Source: CAJMNU01 sp905214855
GTDB taxonomy: Bacteria > Bacillota > Clostridia > Lachnospirales > Lachnospiraceae
DNA length: 64,000 nt
Assembly (NCBI GenBank): GCA_937890595.1
Contig: CALADM010000013.1
Span: forward strand, 1 to 64,000
Direction: 5' to 3'
Shown here: positions 52,693 through 62,375 of the stretch, piece by piece
Layout: every line of letters begins with the position of its first letter
Position numbering within the stretch: position 1 is the first letter of the stretch
The notes under the pieces: model-generated
Database searches by the model: none
Told to the model about the DNA's origin: nothing
What the model saw: the letters and a program-made list of their open reading frames with translations, nothing else
Translations under genes and position numbers: made by a program

Positions 52693-54909
52693 ATGATACA
52701 TAACCCTAAAAAACTGGCTGCGATCGGAGCAGCATTCTTTCTAAGTTTTTCTTTTATTTCCCAACCGTTGACCCTCCCTGCCTATGCCGCAGCATGGGAA
52801 AAGCAGAATGGAAACTATGTAAGCAGTGATGGTTCTGCCATTCAGGGTGTTGTTGCCCGTGGTATTGATGTATCCCACTGGAAACAAGCCATTGACTGGA
52901 GACAGGTAGCCGCAGACGATATACAGTTTGTTATGCTCGGAACACGCTACGATGGTGGTGTAGATCCATATTTTACTGAGAATGCGGCAAATGCATTTGC
53001 CGCAGGGTTAAAAGTAGGGGCTTATATCTATTCTTATGCAACTACAACCCAGATGGCACTGGATGAGGCAAACTTTGTTATTGATCTGATCAAAGATTAT
53101 CCCATCTCCTATCCTGTTGTATTTGATGTAGAATCTTCTGTAATGAGTAATCTTTCCAAAAAGCAATTAGCAGATATCATCAATACCTTCTGCAAAGCTG
53201 TAGAAGATGCCGGCTATTATCCTATGTTATATGCAAGTGATTATTGGCTGGCAAGTAAAATAGATATGTCCAAAGTGAAATATGATGTATGGGTAGCCAA
53301 ATATGATTCTAAATATACTTATAACCGCCCTGCCATGTGGCAGGCAACCAACACAGGAACGATTGATGGTATTTCCGGCAATGTAGATATCAATTTTGCA
53401 TTTAAGGATTTTTCTTCCCTTATCCGTGCCAACACATGGAGAAACATCAAGGACAAATGGTACTATTATAAAAACTATCAAAAACAGACCGGATGGATCC
53501 ATGATGGAAATGATTGGTATTATATGGATACAGATGGAAGTCAGTATCGTGGATGGTTAAAAACAACAACTGGGAATTACTACTATCTGACAAGCAAAAC
53601 CGGTGGAATGGCAACTGGATGGCAAAAGATCAATGATAAGTGGTATCTCTTCAGCAACGATGGTCTTATGTTGACTAACTGGCAAAAAGTGAATGATAAA
53701 TGGTATTTTATGATGAATGATGGTACTATGGTGACCAAATGGCTGAATATCGGCTCTACCTACTACTACATGCGTGATGAGGGAGATATGGTCTCCGGCT
53801 GGTATCCTATTGATGGCTCTTGGTATTATTTTAATGAAAGTGGTCAGCTTCTCCGTGGCGGTTTTGCAGATATCAACGGCAAACGCTATTATCTCGCCAA
53901 TGACGGCAAGATGGCAACCGGATGGATTTCCATTGGTTCTTCCAATGACTGGTATTATTTTAATAAAGATGGCGTTTTACAGACGGGATGGCAAAAATTT
54001 TCCAACAAATGGTATTACTCTAACCAAGATGGAAAAATGCTGACCGGTTGGCAGCTCGTTGACGGTTCTTATTATTATCTGGATACCAGAAATGATACCT
54101 TCGGACAGATGCTGACTGGATGGCTCAGTGATGGTACAAACCAGTATTATATGAAGGAATCTGGTCAAATGACGGTTGGTTGGCGACCGATCAATAACAG
54201 TTGGTATTATTTTAATAATGCAGGTCATATGCTGACCGGTTGGCTCACATTAGAAAACAAAACATATTATCTGAATCCAACCAGTGGCAGTGATCTTGGG
54301 AAAATGGTATCTGGTGGCACATATTCCATTGGTGGTGTGAATTATACTTTTGATAAAAACGGTGTCCTGCAAGGCAATTATTCCGGAAATGTTTCTAATG
54401 GTTCGTCCAACACAAATCCAAATATGAACTCTGGAACAAACAATCCGGGAAGTAATCCCAATACAAATGCTCCGGGAAACAATAATACAACTGGATCACA
54501 ATCTTCCAATACAGCAACTCCGGGAGGTAATTCCAATAGCAACAACTCCAATCCTTCCACAGGTACAGGGAACTCTTCCTCTCTCCCAAACCAACCCGGA
54601 ACTTCTGGTTCTAACCATTCCAGTTCCAACACCCCCGGAACAGATGATGAACTGCAGTCTACCGGATCTGTTGCTGCCCCCGGATCCAAAGGTTCTTCTT
54701 CCAAGAAGCCTCCCAGCCAAAACCAATCCTCTGTTCCCGGATCTCCTTCCGGCTCTTCGGGATCTGGAAACTCTTTTTCCAATAATTCTGGAATCCTGAT
54801 TAGCCCTGATTCCTCTTCCAACAGCATGAATACTCCTTTATCTGGCGGAAATATTGTGAACAACAATTCCAATACAACAGGATACATTACAACAGATGCA
54901 CCATCCTAG
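52693..54909 (+). CDS. GH25 lysozyme with choline-binding-type repeats and low-complexity tail
   Basis: 738 residues. Signal peptide (about 1-33, ending PAYAA), then a GH25 muramidase domain (about 55-235) with Asp59 in RGIDVSHW and Asp145/Glu147 in VFDVESS. About a dozen CW repeats follow (about 250-555; W-Y-Y/F and TGW motifs every ~20 residues). The last ~180 residues are a Ser/Asn/Pro/Gly tail with no sorting signal. It should bind choline-decorated wall polymers and cut glycan strands. AAAGGAG precedes the start. The 275-base gap upstream has a TATAAT at about 52639 but no good -35 box. Confidence 0.93.
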   Translation: MIHNPKKLAAIGAAFFLSFSFISQPLTLPAYAAAWEKQNGNYVSSDGSAIQGVVARGIDVSHWKQAIDWRQVAADDIQFVMLGTRYDGGVDPYFTENAANAFAAGLKVGAYIYSYATTTQMALDEANFVIDLIKDYPISYPVVFDVESSVMSNLSKKQLADIINTFCKAVEDAGYYPMLYASDYWLASKIDMSKVKYDVWVAKYDSKYTYNRPAMWQATNTGTIDGISGNVDINFAFKDFSSLIRANTWRNIKDKWYYYKNYQKQTGWIHDGNDWYYMDTDGSQYRGWLKTTTGNYYYLTSKTGGMATGWQKINDKWYLFSNDGLMLTNWQKVNDKWYFMMNDGTMVTKWLNIGSTYYYMRDEGDMVSGWYPIDGSWYYFNESGQLLRGGFADINGKRYYLANDGKMATGWISIGSSNDWYYFNKDGVLQTGWQKFSNKWYYSNQDGKMLTGWQLVDGSYYYLDTRNDTFGQMLTGWLSDGTNQYYMKESGQMTVGWRPINNSWYYFNNAGHMLTGWLTLENKTYYLNPTSGSDLGKMVSGGTYSIGGVNYTFDKNGVLQGNYSGNVSNGSSNTNPNMNSGTNNPGSNPNTNAPGNNNTTGSQSSNTATPGGNSNSNNSNPSTGTGNSSSLPNQPGTSGSNHSSSNTPGTDDELQSTGSVAAPGSKGSSSKKPPSQNQSSVPGSPSGSSGSGNSFSNNSGILISPDSSSNSMNTPLSGGNIVNNNSNTTGYITTDAPS

Positions 54910-54983
54910 AATCCAGCGCAGTCTATATTTACATAAAAGCAAAAAACAGATAACCCAAAACTGGCTGAACTGATAAAATCATA

Positions 54984-55039
54984 AAAAGGACTTGGTCGGG
55001 CAGAATCATGTACTGCCTAACCAAATCCTTTTTATTTTT
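54984..55039. terminator. Bidirectional terminator between GH25 and glnN
   Basis: The arms around 54984-55001 and 55014-55032 pair with small internal loops (AAAAGGA...TCCTTTT, TTGGT...ACCAA, GGCAG...CTGCC). A long T-rich run follows on the plus strand and TTTTTATG on the minus strand. Confidence 0.85.
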
Positions 55040-55064
55040 CCTTGTTTATAGCCTGCCTAGCCGA

Positions 55065-57185
55065 TCAGACTTCAAAAATCAGATCTCCATAGCTTGGGAA
55101 TGGCCACAATTCCTTATCTACTAACATTTCAAGCTCATCTGCCGGTGTACGCAGTGTTTCCATAGCCGGAACAATGACATCGTGATACTGATGTGCCTGT
55201 CTCTTTTTATCGTCTTTCATAAGCGCTGCCTGATCTGCAACCTCCTGAAGATTTGTCAGGGCACGCTTCATCTCAGCCAACAGATTGGAAGATTTCGTCA
55301 GCAATTCTGTCTGCACACTCACATCTGCCTGTGGACAAACATTTGTCACAGCGGCAATGGACTCAGCAAGCCGTGTTGTATAGCGGATAACTGCCGGAAT
55401 GATCTGTTTTCCTGCCATATCGATCATTGTTCTTGCCTCGATATTGATTGCCTTAGAATACCATTCATACTCCACTTCCACTCTGGATTCCAGCTCTGTA
55501 CGGGTAAATACATGGAATTCTTCAAACAATTTCACTGCCTTTTCTGTAACAAGAGCAGGAATTGCATCTACCATAGAACGGATATTTGGCAATCCCCTCT
55601 TCTCAGCCTCTACCACCCATTCATCAGAATATCCATTTCCACTAAAGATCACTCTCTTATGGTCTGCTAAAAGCTTCTTGATCATATCATGTACTGCCAT
55701 CTCAAAATCATCTGCCGCTTCCAGCTGGTCTGCCGCTTCCTTGAACGCCTCTGCAACGATCGTATTCAAGACTACATTTGGTGAGGAAACTGAGTCAGAA
55801 GATCCAACCATACGGAACTCAAACTTATTTCCTGTAAAAGCAAATGGTGAGGTGCGGTTGCGGTCAGCAACATCTTTATCCAGATCCGGAAGAATATTTA
55901 CACCTGTCTGTAACTTTCCACCTGTTTTAGAATGAGTTGCCTCTCCTGTGTCACAAAGCTGTGTAACAACATCTTCCAGCTGATCTCCCAAAAAGACAGA
56001 GATAATTGCCGGAGGTGCTTCATGCGCTCCCAAGCGCAGATCATTTCCTACATCGGATGCAGATTCCCTCAGGAGGTCTGCATGAATATCCACTGCCTTT
56101 AAAATGCAGGCAAGTACCAAAAGGAACTGGATATTTTCATGAGGGGTATCTCCCGGATTCAACATATTGATACCATCATCTGTAGTAAGTGACCAGTTAT
56201 TATGCTTTCCAGAACCATTTACTCCCTTGAATGGTTTCTCATGGAGCAGACAGGTAAGACCATGCCGTCCTGCGACCTTCTTCAAAGTCTCCATGATCAT
56301 CTGATTGTGGTCTACTGCCACATTGACCTGTGCATAGATTGGTGCCAGCTCATGCTGTGCCGGTGCTGCCTCATTATGCTGAGTCTTTGAAGTTACACCT
56401 AATTTCCAAAGTTCCTCATTTACCTCTTTCATATAAGCAGCAACTCTCTCACGGATCGCACCAAAATAGTGGTCATCCATCTCCTGCCCCTTTGGAGGCA
56501 TTGCACCAAACAGAGTACGTCCTGCATAGATCAGATCCTTTCTCTGGAGATATTTATTGCGGTCAACCAGAAAATACTCCTGTTCCGGACCTACAGACGG
56601 AATGACACGTTTGGAAGTTGTATTGCCAAACAATCTAAGAATTCTAAGAGCCTGTTCGTCGATTGCCTGCATGGAACGCAAAAGAGGTGTTTTCTTATCG
56701 AGAGCTTCACCTGTATAAGAACAAAAAGCTGTTGGGATACAGAGTGTCACACCGATCGCATCTTCACGCAAAAATGCCGGTGATGTGCAATCCCATGTTG
56801 TATATCCTCTCGCCTCAAAGGTGGCACGAAGACCTCCTGAAGGGAAAGAAGAAGCGTCAGGCTCTCCTTTGATCAGCTCCTTGCCGGAAAAATCCATCCT
56901 CACCTTTCCATCGGGACCTGGAACGGAAATAAAAGAATCATGTTTTTCTGCCGTAATTCCGGTCAATGGCTGAAACCAATGCGTGTAATGGGTTGCCCCA
57001 TGATCAATTGCCCAATCTTTCATTGCATGTGCGACAACATCTGCAATAGAAGGATCTAGTTCTTTTCCCTCTTCAATTGTCTGTTTCAACTTTTTGTAAA
57101 CGCTCTTTGGAAGGCGTTCCCGCATTACTGTGTCATTAAAGACATTTTTACCAAAAAGTTCCGCAACATTTACCAAATCGCTCAT
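55065..57185 (-). CDS. glnN: Glutamine synthetase type III
   Basis: 706 residues, the long dodecameric GSIII form typical of Bacteroidetes and some Clostridia, which makes glutamine from glutamate, ammonia and ATP. Diagnostic stretches: THWFQPLTGITAEKHDSF, SVGPEQEYFLVDR, APAQHELAP and KPFKGVNGSGKHNNWSL. Start at MSDLVNV, with GGGAGG eight bases upstream. The leader has two hairpins: 57251-57279 (CTCTAAAAA/TTTTTAGAG) and 57210-57242 (GAGGGCGCTCT/AGAACGCCCTC). The second lies just before the ribosome site. They suggest post-transcriptional control, but I cannot assign a known riboswitch or ANTAR motif. Confidence 0.96.
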   Translation of the reverse strand: MSDLVNVAELFGKNVFNDTVMRERLPKSVYKKLKQTIEEGKELDPSIADVVAHAMKDWAIDHGATHYTHWFQPLTGITAEKHDSFISVPGPDGKVRMDFSGKELIKGEPDASSFPSGGLRATFEARGYTTWDCTSPAFLREDAIGVTLCIPTAFCSYTGEALDKKTPLLRSMQAIDEQALRILRLFGNTTSKRVIPSVGPEQEYFLVDRNKYLQRKDLIYAGRTLFGAMPPKGQEMDDHYFGAIRERVAAYMKEVNEELWKLGVTSKTQHNEAAPAQHELAPIYAQVNVAVDHNQMIMETLKKVAGRHGLTCLLHEKPFKGVNGSGKHNNWSLTTDDGINMLNPGDTPHENIQFLLVLACILKAVDIHADLLRESASDVGNDLRLGAHEAPPAIISVFLGDQLEDVVTQLCDTGEATHSKTGGKLQTGVNILPDLDKDVADRNRTSPFAFTGNKFEFRMVGSSDSVSSPNVVLNTIVAEAFKEAADQLEAADDFEMAVHDMIKKLLADHKRVIFSGNGYSDEWVVEAEKRGLPNIRSMVDAIPALVTEKAVKLFEEFHVFTRTELESRVEVEYEWYSKAINIEARTMIDMAGKQIIPAVIRYTTRLAESIAAVTNVCPQADVSVQTELLTKSSNLLAEMKRALTNLQEVADQAALMKDDKKRQAHQYHDVIVPAMETLRTPADELEMLVDKELWPFPSYGDLIFEV

Positions 57186-57209
57186 CTTTTCATCCTCCCG
57201 TATGGAAAT

Positions 57210-57279
57210 GAGGGCGCTCTCCCCAATCGGAAGAACGCCCTCCACTGTTCTCTCTAAAAAAGTAAACGATTTTTAGAGA
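57210..57279 (-). promoter_or_regulatory. Two-hairpin leader of glnN
   Basis: Hairpin one at 57251-57279 has a 9-10 bp A/T stem. Hairpin two at 57210-57242 has an 11-bp GC-rich stem with one G-U pair. Eight bases separate them. Tandem hairpins before a nitrogen-assimilation gene invite comparison with ANTAR targets, but no terminator overlaps the second one. Confidence 0.45.
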
Positions 57280-57404
57280 AAATGCAATAGATTTCTCCAT
57301 TTTTTTTGATTTTAGGCAAATCTGACAATTTCTATCCCCAAATCATAGATTTCATGCATCAGCTTCCATTGCCCAAACCATACTTTTAGTATTTATTCTG
57401 ACTC

Positions 57405-58268
57405 TCACGCCTTACCTACAGAACCAAACAGCTCCATTTTCTCTTTTACAGTTGCTTTGATCGCCTCTGTTCCCGGAAGAAGCAGCTTACGTGGATCGTA
57501 TCCCTTGCCCTGCTGATCCTTGCCTGCCTCAATGTACTTGCGTGTTGCCTCAGCAAAAGAAAGCTGGCACTCTGTATTGACATTGATCTTTGCAACGCCT
57601 AAAGAGATCGCTTTTTTGATCATATCTTCCGGAATACCTGTACCGCCATGCAATACCAATGGCATATCTCCAACTTGTTCTTTTACTTTCTCTAACACAT
57701 CAAAACGCAGTCCCGGCCAGTTTTCCGGATATTTTCCATGGATATTGCCGATTCCAGCTGCCAGCATGGTAACGCCCAGATCTGCGATCGCTTTACACTC
57801 ATTCGGATCTGCACATTCACCTAAACCTACAACACCGTCTTCTTCACCGCCAATAGAGCCAACTTCTGCTTCCAGAGACATACCTTTTTCTTTACATACA
57901 TTAACTAATTCTGTTGTCTTTGCTACATTCTCCTCGATCGGATAATGAGAACCGTCAAACATAATAGAGGAAAAGCCTGCTTCAATACACTTATAGCATC
58001 CCTCATAAGTTCCATGGTCTAAATGCAGAGCAACCGGAACAGTAATATTCAGCTCCTCGATCATGGCTTTTACCATAGCTGCTACTGTCTTAAAACCAGT
58101 CATATATTTTCCAGCGCCCTCAGATACACCCAAAATAACCGGGGATTTTAATTCCTCTGCAGTGAGCAAAACAGCTTTTGTCCACTCCAGATTATTGATA
58201 TTAAACTGACCTACTGCATACTTTCCTTCTTTTGCCTTTTTCAGCATTTCTTCTGCGGAAACTAACAT
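57405..58268 (-). CDS. fba: Class II fructose-1,6-bisphosphate aldolase
   Basis: 287 residues. A zinc-dependent enzyme that cleaves FBP to DHAP and glyceraldehyde-3-phosphate. The zinc-binding HLDHGT, SIMFDGSHYP, GNIHGKYPENWPGL and LHGGTGIP motifs are present. Start at MLVSAEEML, with AGGAGG nine bases upstream; the longer frame has no site. It lies between thrC and glnN, with 105- and 219-base gaps, so it probably has its own promoter, which I could not identify. Confidence 0.96.
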   Translation of the reverse strand: MLVSAEEMLKKAKEGKYAVGQFNINNLEWTKAVLLTAEELKSPVILGVSEGAGKYMTGFKTVAAMVKAMIEELNITVPVALHLDHGTYEGCYKCIEAGFSSIMFDGSHYPIEENVAKTTELVNVCKEKGMSLEAEVGSIGGEEDGVVGLGECADPNECKAIADLGVTMLAAGIGNIHGKYPENWPGLRFDVLEKVKEQVGDMPLVLHGGTGIPEDMIKKAISLGVAKINVNTECQLSFAEATRKYIEAGKDQQGKGYDPRKLLLPGTEAIKATVKEKMELFGSVGKA

Positions 58269-58373
58269 ATATATAATCCTCCTATCTTCTCCGAGAGCCT
58301 TCATCAGACGCATTTCTGGCTGATTCCACTCTTCTTGTCTCATTATATACTACTTTTCCTTATTTGAAAAGGG

Positions 58374-59855
58374 TTAGAATCCCAGAATCTGCTTTACAGT
58401 CTGTGACATCTGATCTGATGCACAGATTCTGTTGTGACGGATAGCTGCATGTAAGATTTCCTCCACTGCCTGTGGTACTTTTACACCGGAAATCTGATGC
58501 AGCTCTTCAATATATTCCAGATCGTCTTTCTTATTTTCCTTACCATTGATCGCCTCTACCACACTTCTCGCAAATTTGTATGGGCTTGCCGTAGATGCGA
58601 TCACAGTCTTTGGAGAATCTTCTGTCCTCATAGAGCGGCATACTGTGGATGCAACTGCTGTATGGGTATCGATCACATAACCTGTCTCTTTATATACATG
58701 AGCGATTTCTTCTGCCACTTGTTCTTCGGATGCAAAACCGCCTTCGAAATCTTTCATGAACTGTCTCATTTCTTCTGTTACAGTATAGACACCATTCTTA
58801 GCCAGCTCCTCCATCAACTCGGCATTTTTCTTCGCATCCTGCCCACAGCTCAAATAAATCAGACGTTCCAGATTGCTGGAGATCAAAATATCCATAGAAG
58901 GAGAAGAGGTCAGGATAAATTCTCTGTTTCTGTCATATGTTCCTGTCTGGAAGAAGTCAAACAAAACTTTATTTTCATTGGAAGCACAGATCAGTTTGGA
59001 AATCGGCACACCGATCTGCTTTGCAAAATAGGCAGCAAGAATATTGCCAAAGTTTCCTGTTGGCACACAGACTTGGATCTGCTCTCCATCTGTTATCTCA
59101 CCATTCTCCAGCAATTTTGCATATGCATATACATAATAAACAATCTGTGGAACTAAGCGTCCAATATTAATGGAGTTTGCAGAAGAGAACTGATATCCAT
59201 GTTCTTCCATCTCTTTGGCAAATTTCTCATCATGGAAGATTGCCTTTACACCACTCTGTGCATGATCAAAGTTACCGTCAATCCCAACCACAAAGGTATT
59301 CTCTCCCTTCTGGGTCAGCATCTGAAGCTCCTGTACACGGCTTACACCATCTTTTGGATAGAAAACAATGATCTTTGTTCCTGAAACATCAGCAAATCCT
59401 GCCATTGCAGCTTTTCCTGTATCTCCTGACGTTGCAGTCAAGATCACGATCTCTTTGTCTACATGATTTTTCTTTGCTGCTGTGATCATCAGATGAGGTA
59501 AAATAGAGAGTGCCATATCTTTAAATGCAATCGTATTACCATGGAACAGTTCCAGATAATATGCTCCATCTGCCTTTACCAGAGGCGCAATCTCTTCGGT
59601 ATCAAACTTATCGTCATATGCCTTTTGGATACAGCTTTCCAACTCTTCTTTTGTAAAATCAGTTAAAAATAGTTTCATGACCTCATATGCTGTCTCCTGA
59701 TATGTCATCTTTGCCAGATCCTTCATAGAGATCTCCAATTTTGGCATAACCTCTGGCATAAATAGTCCCCCATCGTTTGCCAATCCCTTCAAAATCGCCA
59801 TAGAAGCGGTTACATTACTCTCTTTGCCCCGTGTACTCTTATAGTATACATTCAT
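58374..59855 (-). CDS. thrC: Threonine synthase
   Basis: 493-residue PLP enzyme that converts O-phosphohomoserine to threonine. N-terminal YYKSTRGKE, the PLP-lysine segment HGNTIAFKDMA, TATSGDTGKAA and VCVPTGNFGNILAAYFAK are diagnostic of the long, yeast/E. coli-like class. Start at MNVYYKS, with AAAGGG eight bases upstream. A GCGGAAC/GTTCCGC hairpin (59882-59896) lies in the leader. Confidence 0.96.
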   Translation of the reverse strand: MNVYYKSTRGKESNVTASMAILKGLANDGGLFMPEVMPKLEISMKDLAKMTYQETAYEVMKLFLTDFTKEELESCIQKAYDDKFDTEEIAPLVKADGAYYLELFHGNTIAFKDMALSILPHLMITAAKKNHVDKEIVILTATSGDTGKAAMAGFADVSGTKIIVFYPKDGVSRVQELQMLTQKGENTFVVGIDGNFDHAQSGVKAIFHDEKFAKEMEEHGYQFSSANSINIGRLVPQIVYYVYAYAKLLENGEITDGEQIQVCVPTGNFGNILAAYFAKQIGVPISKLICASNENKVLFDFFQTGTYDRNREFILTSSPSMDILISSNLERLIYLSCGQDAKKNAELMEELAKNGVYTVTEEMRQFMKDFEGGFASEEQVAEEIAHVYKETGYVIDTHTAVASTVCRSMRTEDSPKTVIASTASPYKFARSVVEAINGKENKKDDLEYIEELHQISGVKVPQAVEEILHAAIRHNRICASDQMSQTVKQILGF

Positions 59856-59881
59856 AACTAAAACCCTTTCGTTTTCTATTG

Positions 59882-59896
59882 GCGGAACTGTTCCGC
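59882..59896. repeat. Short perfect palindrome in the thrC leader
   Basis: GCGGAAC and GTTCCGC separated by one base. It lies about 30 bases before the thrC start. It could be a small operator or a 5' hairpin. 59897-60100 otherwise shows nothing recognised. Confidence 0.4.
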
Positions 59897-60100
59897 TTTC
59901 TTTGAGTGAACTGAAAATTTCATGTTTCTGTTGTAACATATTTTCCTATACCTTGCAAGCAAAAGTGAAGATTGACCGCCTTAGACGATCAAACCTGTCA
60001 AATCTGTTTTCCCCCTTCGGATATGCCACTTTTCATAGATCAAACTTTTCGTTTCTTATAGACAAAATACTATATTTAGACAATGGGTGGTTGACCTGCT

Positions 60101-60334
60101 CTAAGGCAGTATTTTTACAAATAACCTAGATGCATCCTCTTTTCTTAATGCAATCACAGCATCCCTCACAAGATATGCTATCATCTCTCCTTTTTTCCCT
60201 TTTAAAACACATTGGATCGCTGCGTCTTTCTGGAATCCAATATCTTCCAGTCTTTTTTTCATATATGGCTCATGAGCCATCCAGACAATAGAAGCTCTCT
60301 GTCCGATTTCTATATAGTGGGCAGGAATCACCAT
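60101..60334 (-). CDS. feoA: Ferrous iron transport protein A (FeoA)
   Basis: 77-residue SH3-like FeoA domain: IGQRASIV at the N-terminus, KRLEDIGFQKDAAIQCVLKG in the middle and VIALRKEDASRLFV at the end. It supports FeoB-driven Fe2+ uptake at the cytoplasmic face. GAGGG lies before the ATG. Unusually, it points away from feoB: the two start codons are 146 bases apart on opposite strands instead of forming a feoAB operon. No clear Fur box is visible between them. Confidence 0.88.
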   Translation of the reverse strand: MVIPAHYIEIGQRASIVWMAHEPYMKKRLEDIGFQKDAAIQCVLKGKKGEMIAYLVRDAVIALRKEDASRLFVKILP

Positions 60335-60480
60335 GGTTTTCCCTCGATATTCTGCGTTGTGTTTAATATATGAAACTACATTCTCTTTTGTGATATTCTT
60401 TTTATCCTACCATCTTATTTTGCACCTTTTCCTATCCTTTGGCATATTCTATAAACAAAGTCCTACATAAAGGTGTTTTT

Positions 60481-62316
60481 ATGCCCTCTCATTCTTATCC
60501 AGTCATTGCTCTTGCCGGAAATCCCAATGTTGGAAAAAGCACACTGTTCAACAGCCTTACTGGGCTTAGACAGCACACTGGCAACTGGGCAGGTGTCACC
60601 GTTTCCTGTACATCCGGTTTCTTTCGTTTAGACGAACAGACCTATACAGTAGTAGATCTTCCTGGTATCTATTCTTTGGATACCAGAACTGCCGAAGAAG
60701 AACTCGCAAAGGATTTTATTCTTTCAAAACATGCTGACTGTATCGTCGTTGTATGTGATGCCACCTGCCTGATCCGTGGTCTGTATCTTCTAAAACAGAT
60801 TCAAAATTTCTCTCCAGATCGTCTTCTTCTCTGCATCAATCTATGTGATGAAGCCCAAAAAAAGGGGATTTCCATTGATTTTGAATCCCTTCGCAGCACA
60901 CTCTCCATCCCTATTATTGGCACTACTGCCCATAAAAAAGAAAGTATTCTGCGCCTCAAACATGCACTTGCTGATATTTTATCTGTCCCTGCATGTTCTT
61001 ATAACACTTCATGGAACCCAGATGATCTTGCAGCAAAAACAGTAACCATTCATACGAAAACAGGCAGAAGAGCTCTGGAAGAGAAATTAGACCGCATCGT
61101 GACATCTCCTCTCTGTGGTAGTCTTCTTATGTTTGTCTTATTGCTCATCGTTTTTTGGATCACCATCGCCGGAGCGAACTACCCCTCTTCTTTTTTATGG
61201 GATCTTTTTCAGCGGGCTGAACCATATCTTGCCTCTTTTTTCATGTTTCTCCATGCTCCTCTCTGGCTGACGGATTCTCTTGTATTTGGTGTCTATAGGG
61301 TTGTTTCCTGGATCGTCTCTGTCATGCTTCCTCCTATGGCTATCTTTTTTCCATTGTTCACCCTTTTAGAAGATCTTGGTTATCTTCCAAGGATCGCTTT
61401 CAATCTGGACAGTGCTTTCAAACGCTGTCATGCCTGTGGAAAACAATGTCTGACACTATGTATGGGATTTGGCTGCAATGCTGCCGGAGTAGTAGGTTGT
61501 CGAATCATTGACTCACCCAGAGAACGCCTTATCGCTATTTTGACAAATGCATTTGTTCCGTGTAATGGGCGCTTTCCCACACTTCTTTTACTGATTTCTT
61601 TCTTTTTTATGGGTGGCAGTGCATGTTCTTCTCTCTCCCCTATCCTTTCCTCTCTCACAACTGCCTTGATTTTAACTTTATTCATACTTCTTGGTGTGGG
61701 AATGACGCTTCTTACTTCCTTTTTTCTGTCTAAAACAATATTAAAAGGTATTCCTTCCTCTTTTGTTCTGGAACTGCCTCCATACCGAAAACCAAGGATT
61801 GGTAAAATTCTTGTGCATTCTCTTCTTGACCGCACACTGTTTGTCCTCGGACGCGCCTTGATCGCAGCAGCTCCTGCCGGAATTCTCATATGGATCGCTG
61901 CTAACATTGAAATAGCAGACAGAAGCCTTCTCTCCATCTTTACTGGATTTTTAGATCCGCTGGCACACCTCATGGGACTGGATGGTACTATCCTTGCCGG
62001 TTTCCTTCTTGGTTTCCCCGCCAATGAAATTGTACTTCCCATCATCCTAATGGCATATCTCCAAAGCGGCAGACTCTCCGAATTTACTTCTGCCCATGAA
62101 ATGTTCTCTATCTTTCACGCTCAAGGCTGGTCTTTGGAAACAATACTGTGTATGGCTATTTTTTGTCTGTTCCATTGGCCCTGTGCCACCACTTGCCTGA
62201 CAATAAAAAAAGAAACAGGCAGCATCAAGTGGACTGCTGCCGCCTTTTTGCTGCCTACCTGTATTGGAACTGCACTCTGTATGCTGATCCATTTTATTTT
62301 TACACTCTTCACTTGA
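60481..62316 (+). CDS. feoB: Ferrous iron transporter FeoB
   Basis: 611 residues. N-terminal G-protein domain (GNPNVGKST P-loop at residues 11-19, DLPGIYSLD switch II) and a shortened helical linker are followed by the membrane domain with two Gate repeats (LPRIAFNLDSAFKRCHACGKQC and the later FPANEIVLPI). At 611 residues it is shorter than E. coli FeoB, with no long C-terminal extension. Start at MPSHSYP, with AAAGGTG five bases upstream. Fe2+ enters under GTP control. Confidence 0.94.
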   Translation: MPSHSYPVIALAGNPNVGKSTLFNSLTGLRQHTGNWAGVTVSCTSGFFRLDEQTYTVVDLPGIYSLDTRTAEEELAKDFILSKHADCIVVVCDATCLIRGLYLLKQIQNFSPDRLLLCINLCDEAQKKGISIDFESLRSTLSIPIIGTTAHKKESILRLKHALADILSVPACSYNTSWNPDDLAAKTVTIHTKTGRRALEEKLDRIVTSPLCGSLLMFVLLLIVFWITIAGANYPSSFLWDLFQRAEPYLASFFMFLHAPLWLTDSLVFGVYRVVSWIVSVMLPPMAIFFPLFTLLEDLGYLPRIAFNLDSAFKRCHACGKQCLTLCMGFGCNAAGVVGCRIIDSPRERLIAILTNAFVPCNGRFPTLLLLISFFFMGGSACSSLSPILSSLTTALILTLFILLGVGMTLLTSFFLSKTILKGIPSSFVLELPPYRKPRIGKILVHSLLDRTLFVLGRALIAAAPAGILIWIAANIEIADRSLLSIFTGFLDPLAHLMGLDGTILAGFLLGFPANEIVLPIILMAYLQSGRLSEFTSAHEMFSIFHAQGWSLETILCMAIFCLFHWPCATTCLTIKKETGSIKWTAAAFLLPTCIGTALCMLIHFIFTLFT

Positions 62317-62375
62317 CACTTCACCCAGACAAAACAGGGGGCGACACATCAAATAAATCTCTCAAACTGACAAAA

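Noticed and set aside
54378..54887. 169-aa Glu/Leu/Pro-rich frame on the minus strand
   Set aside because: It is the reverse reading of the Ser/Asn/Pro/Gly tail of the GH25 gene; no ribosome site.
57210..57279. Glutamine riboswitch or ANTAR-target dual hairpin before glnN
   Set aside because: Two hairpins exist and are reported as a leader, but the loop signatures and overlapping terminator needed for either assignment are not visible.
60335..60480. Fur box between feoA and feoB
   Set aside because: No sequence close to the GATAATGATAATCATTATC palindrome was found.
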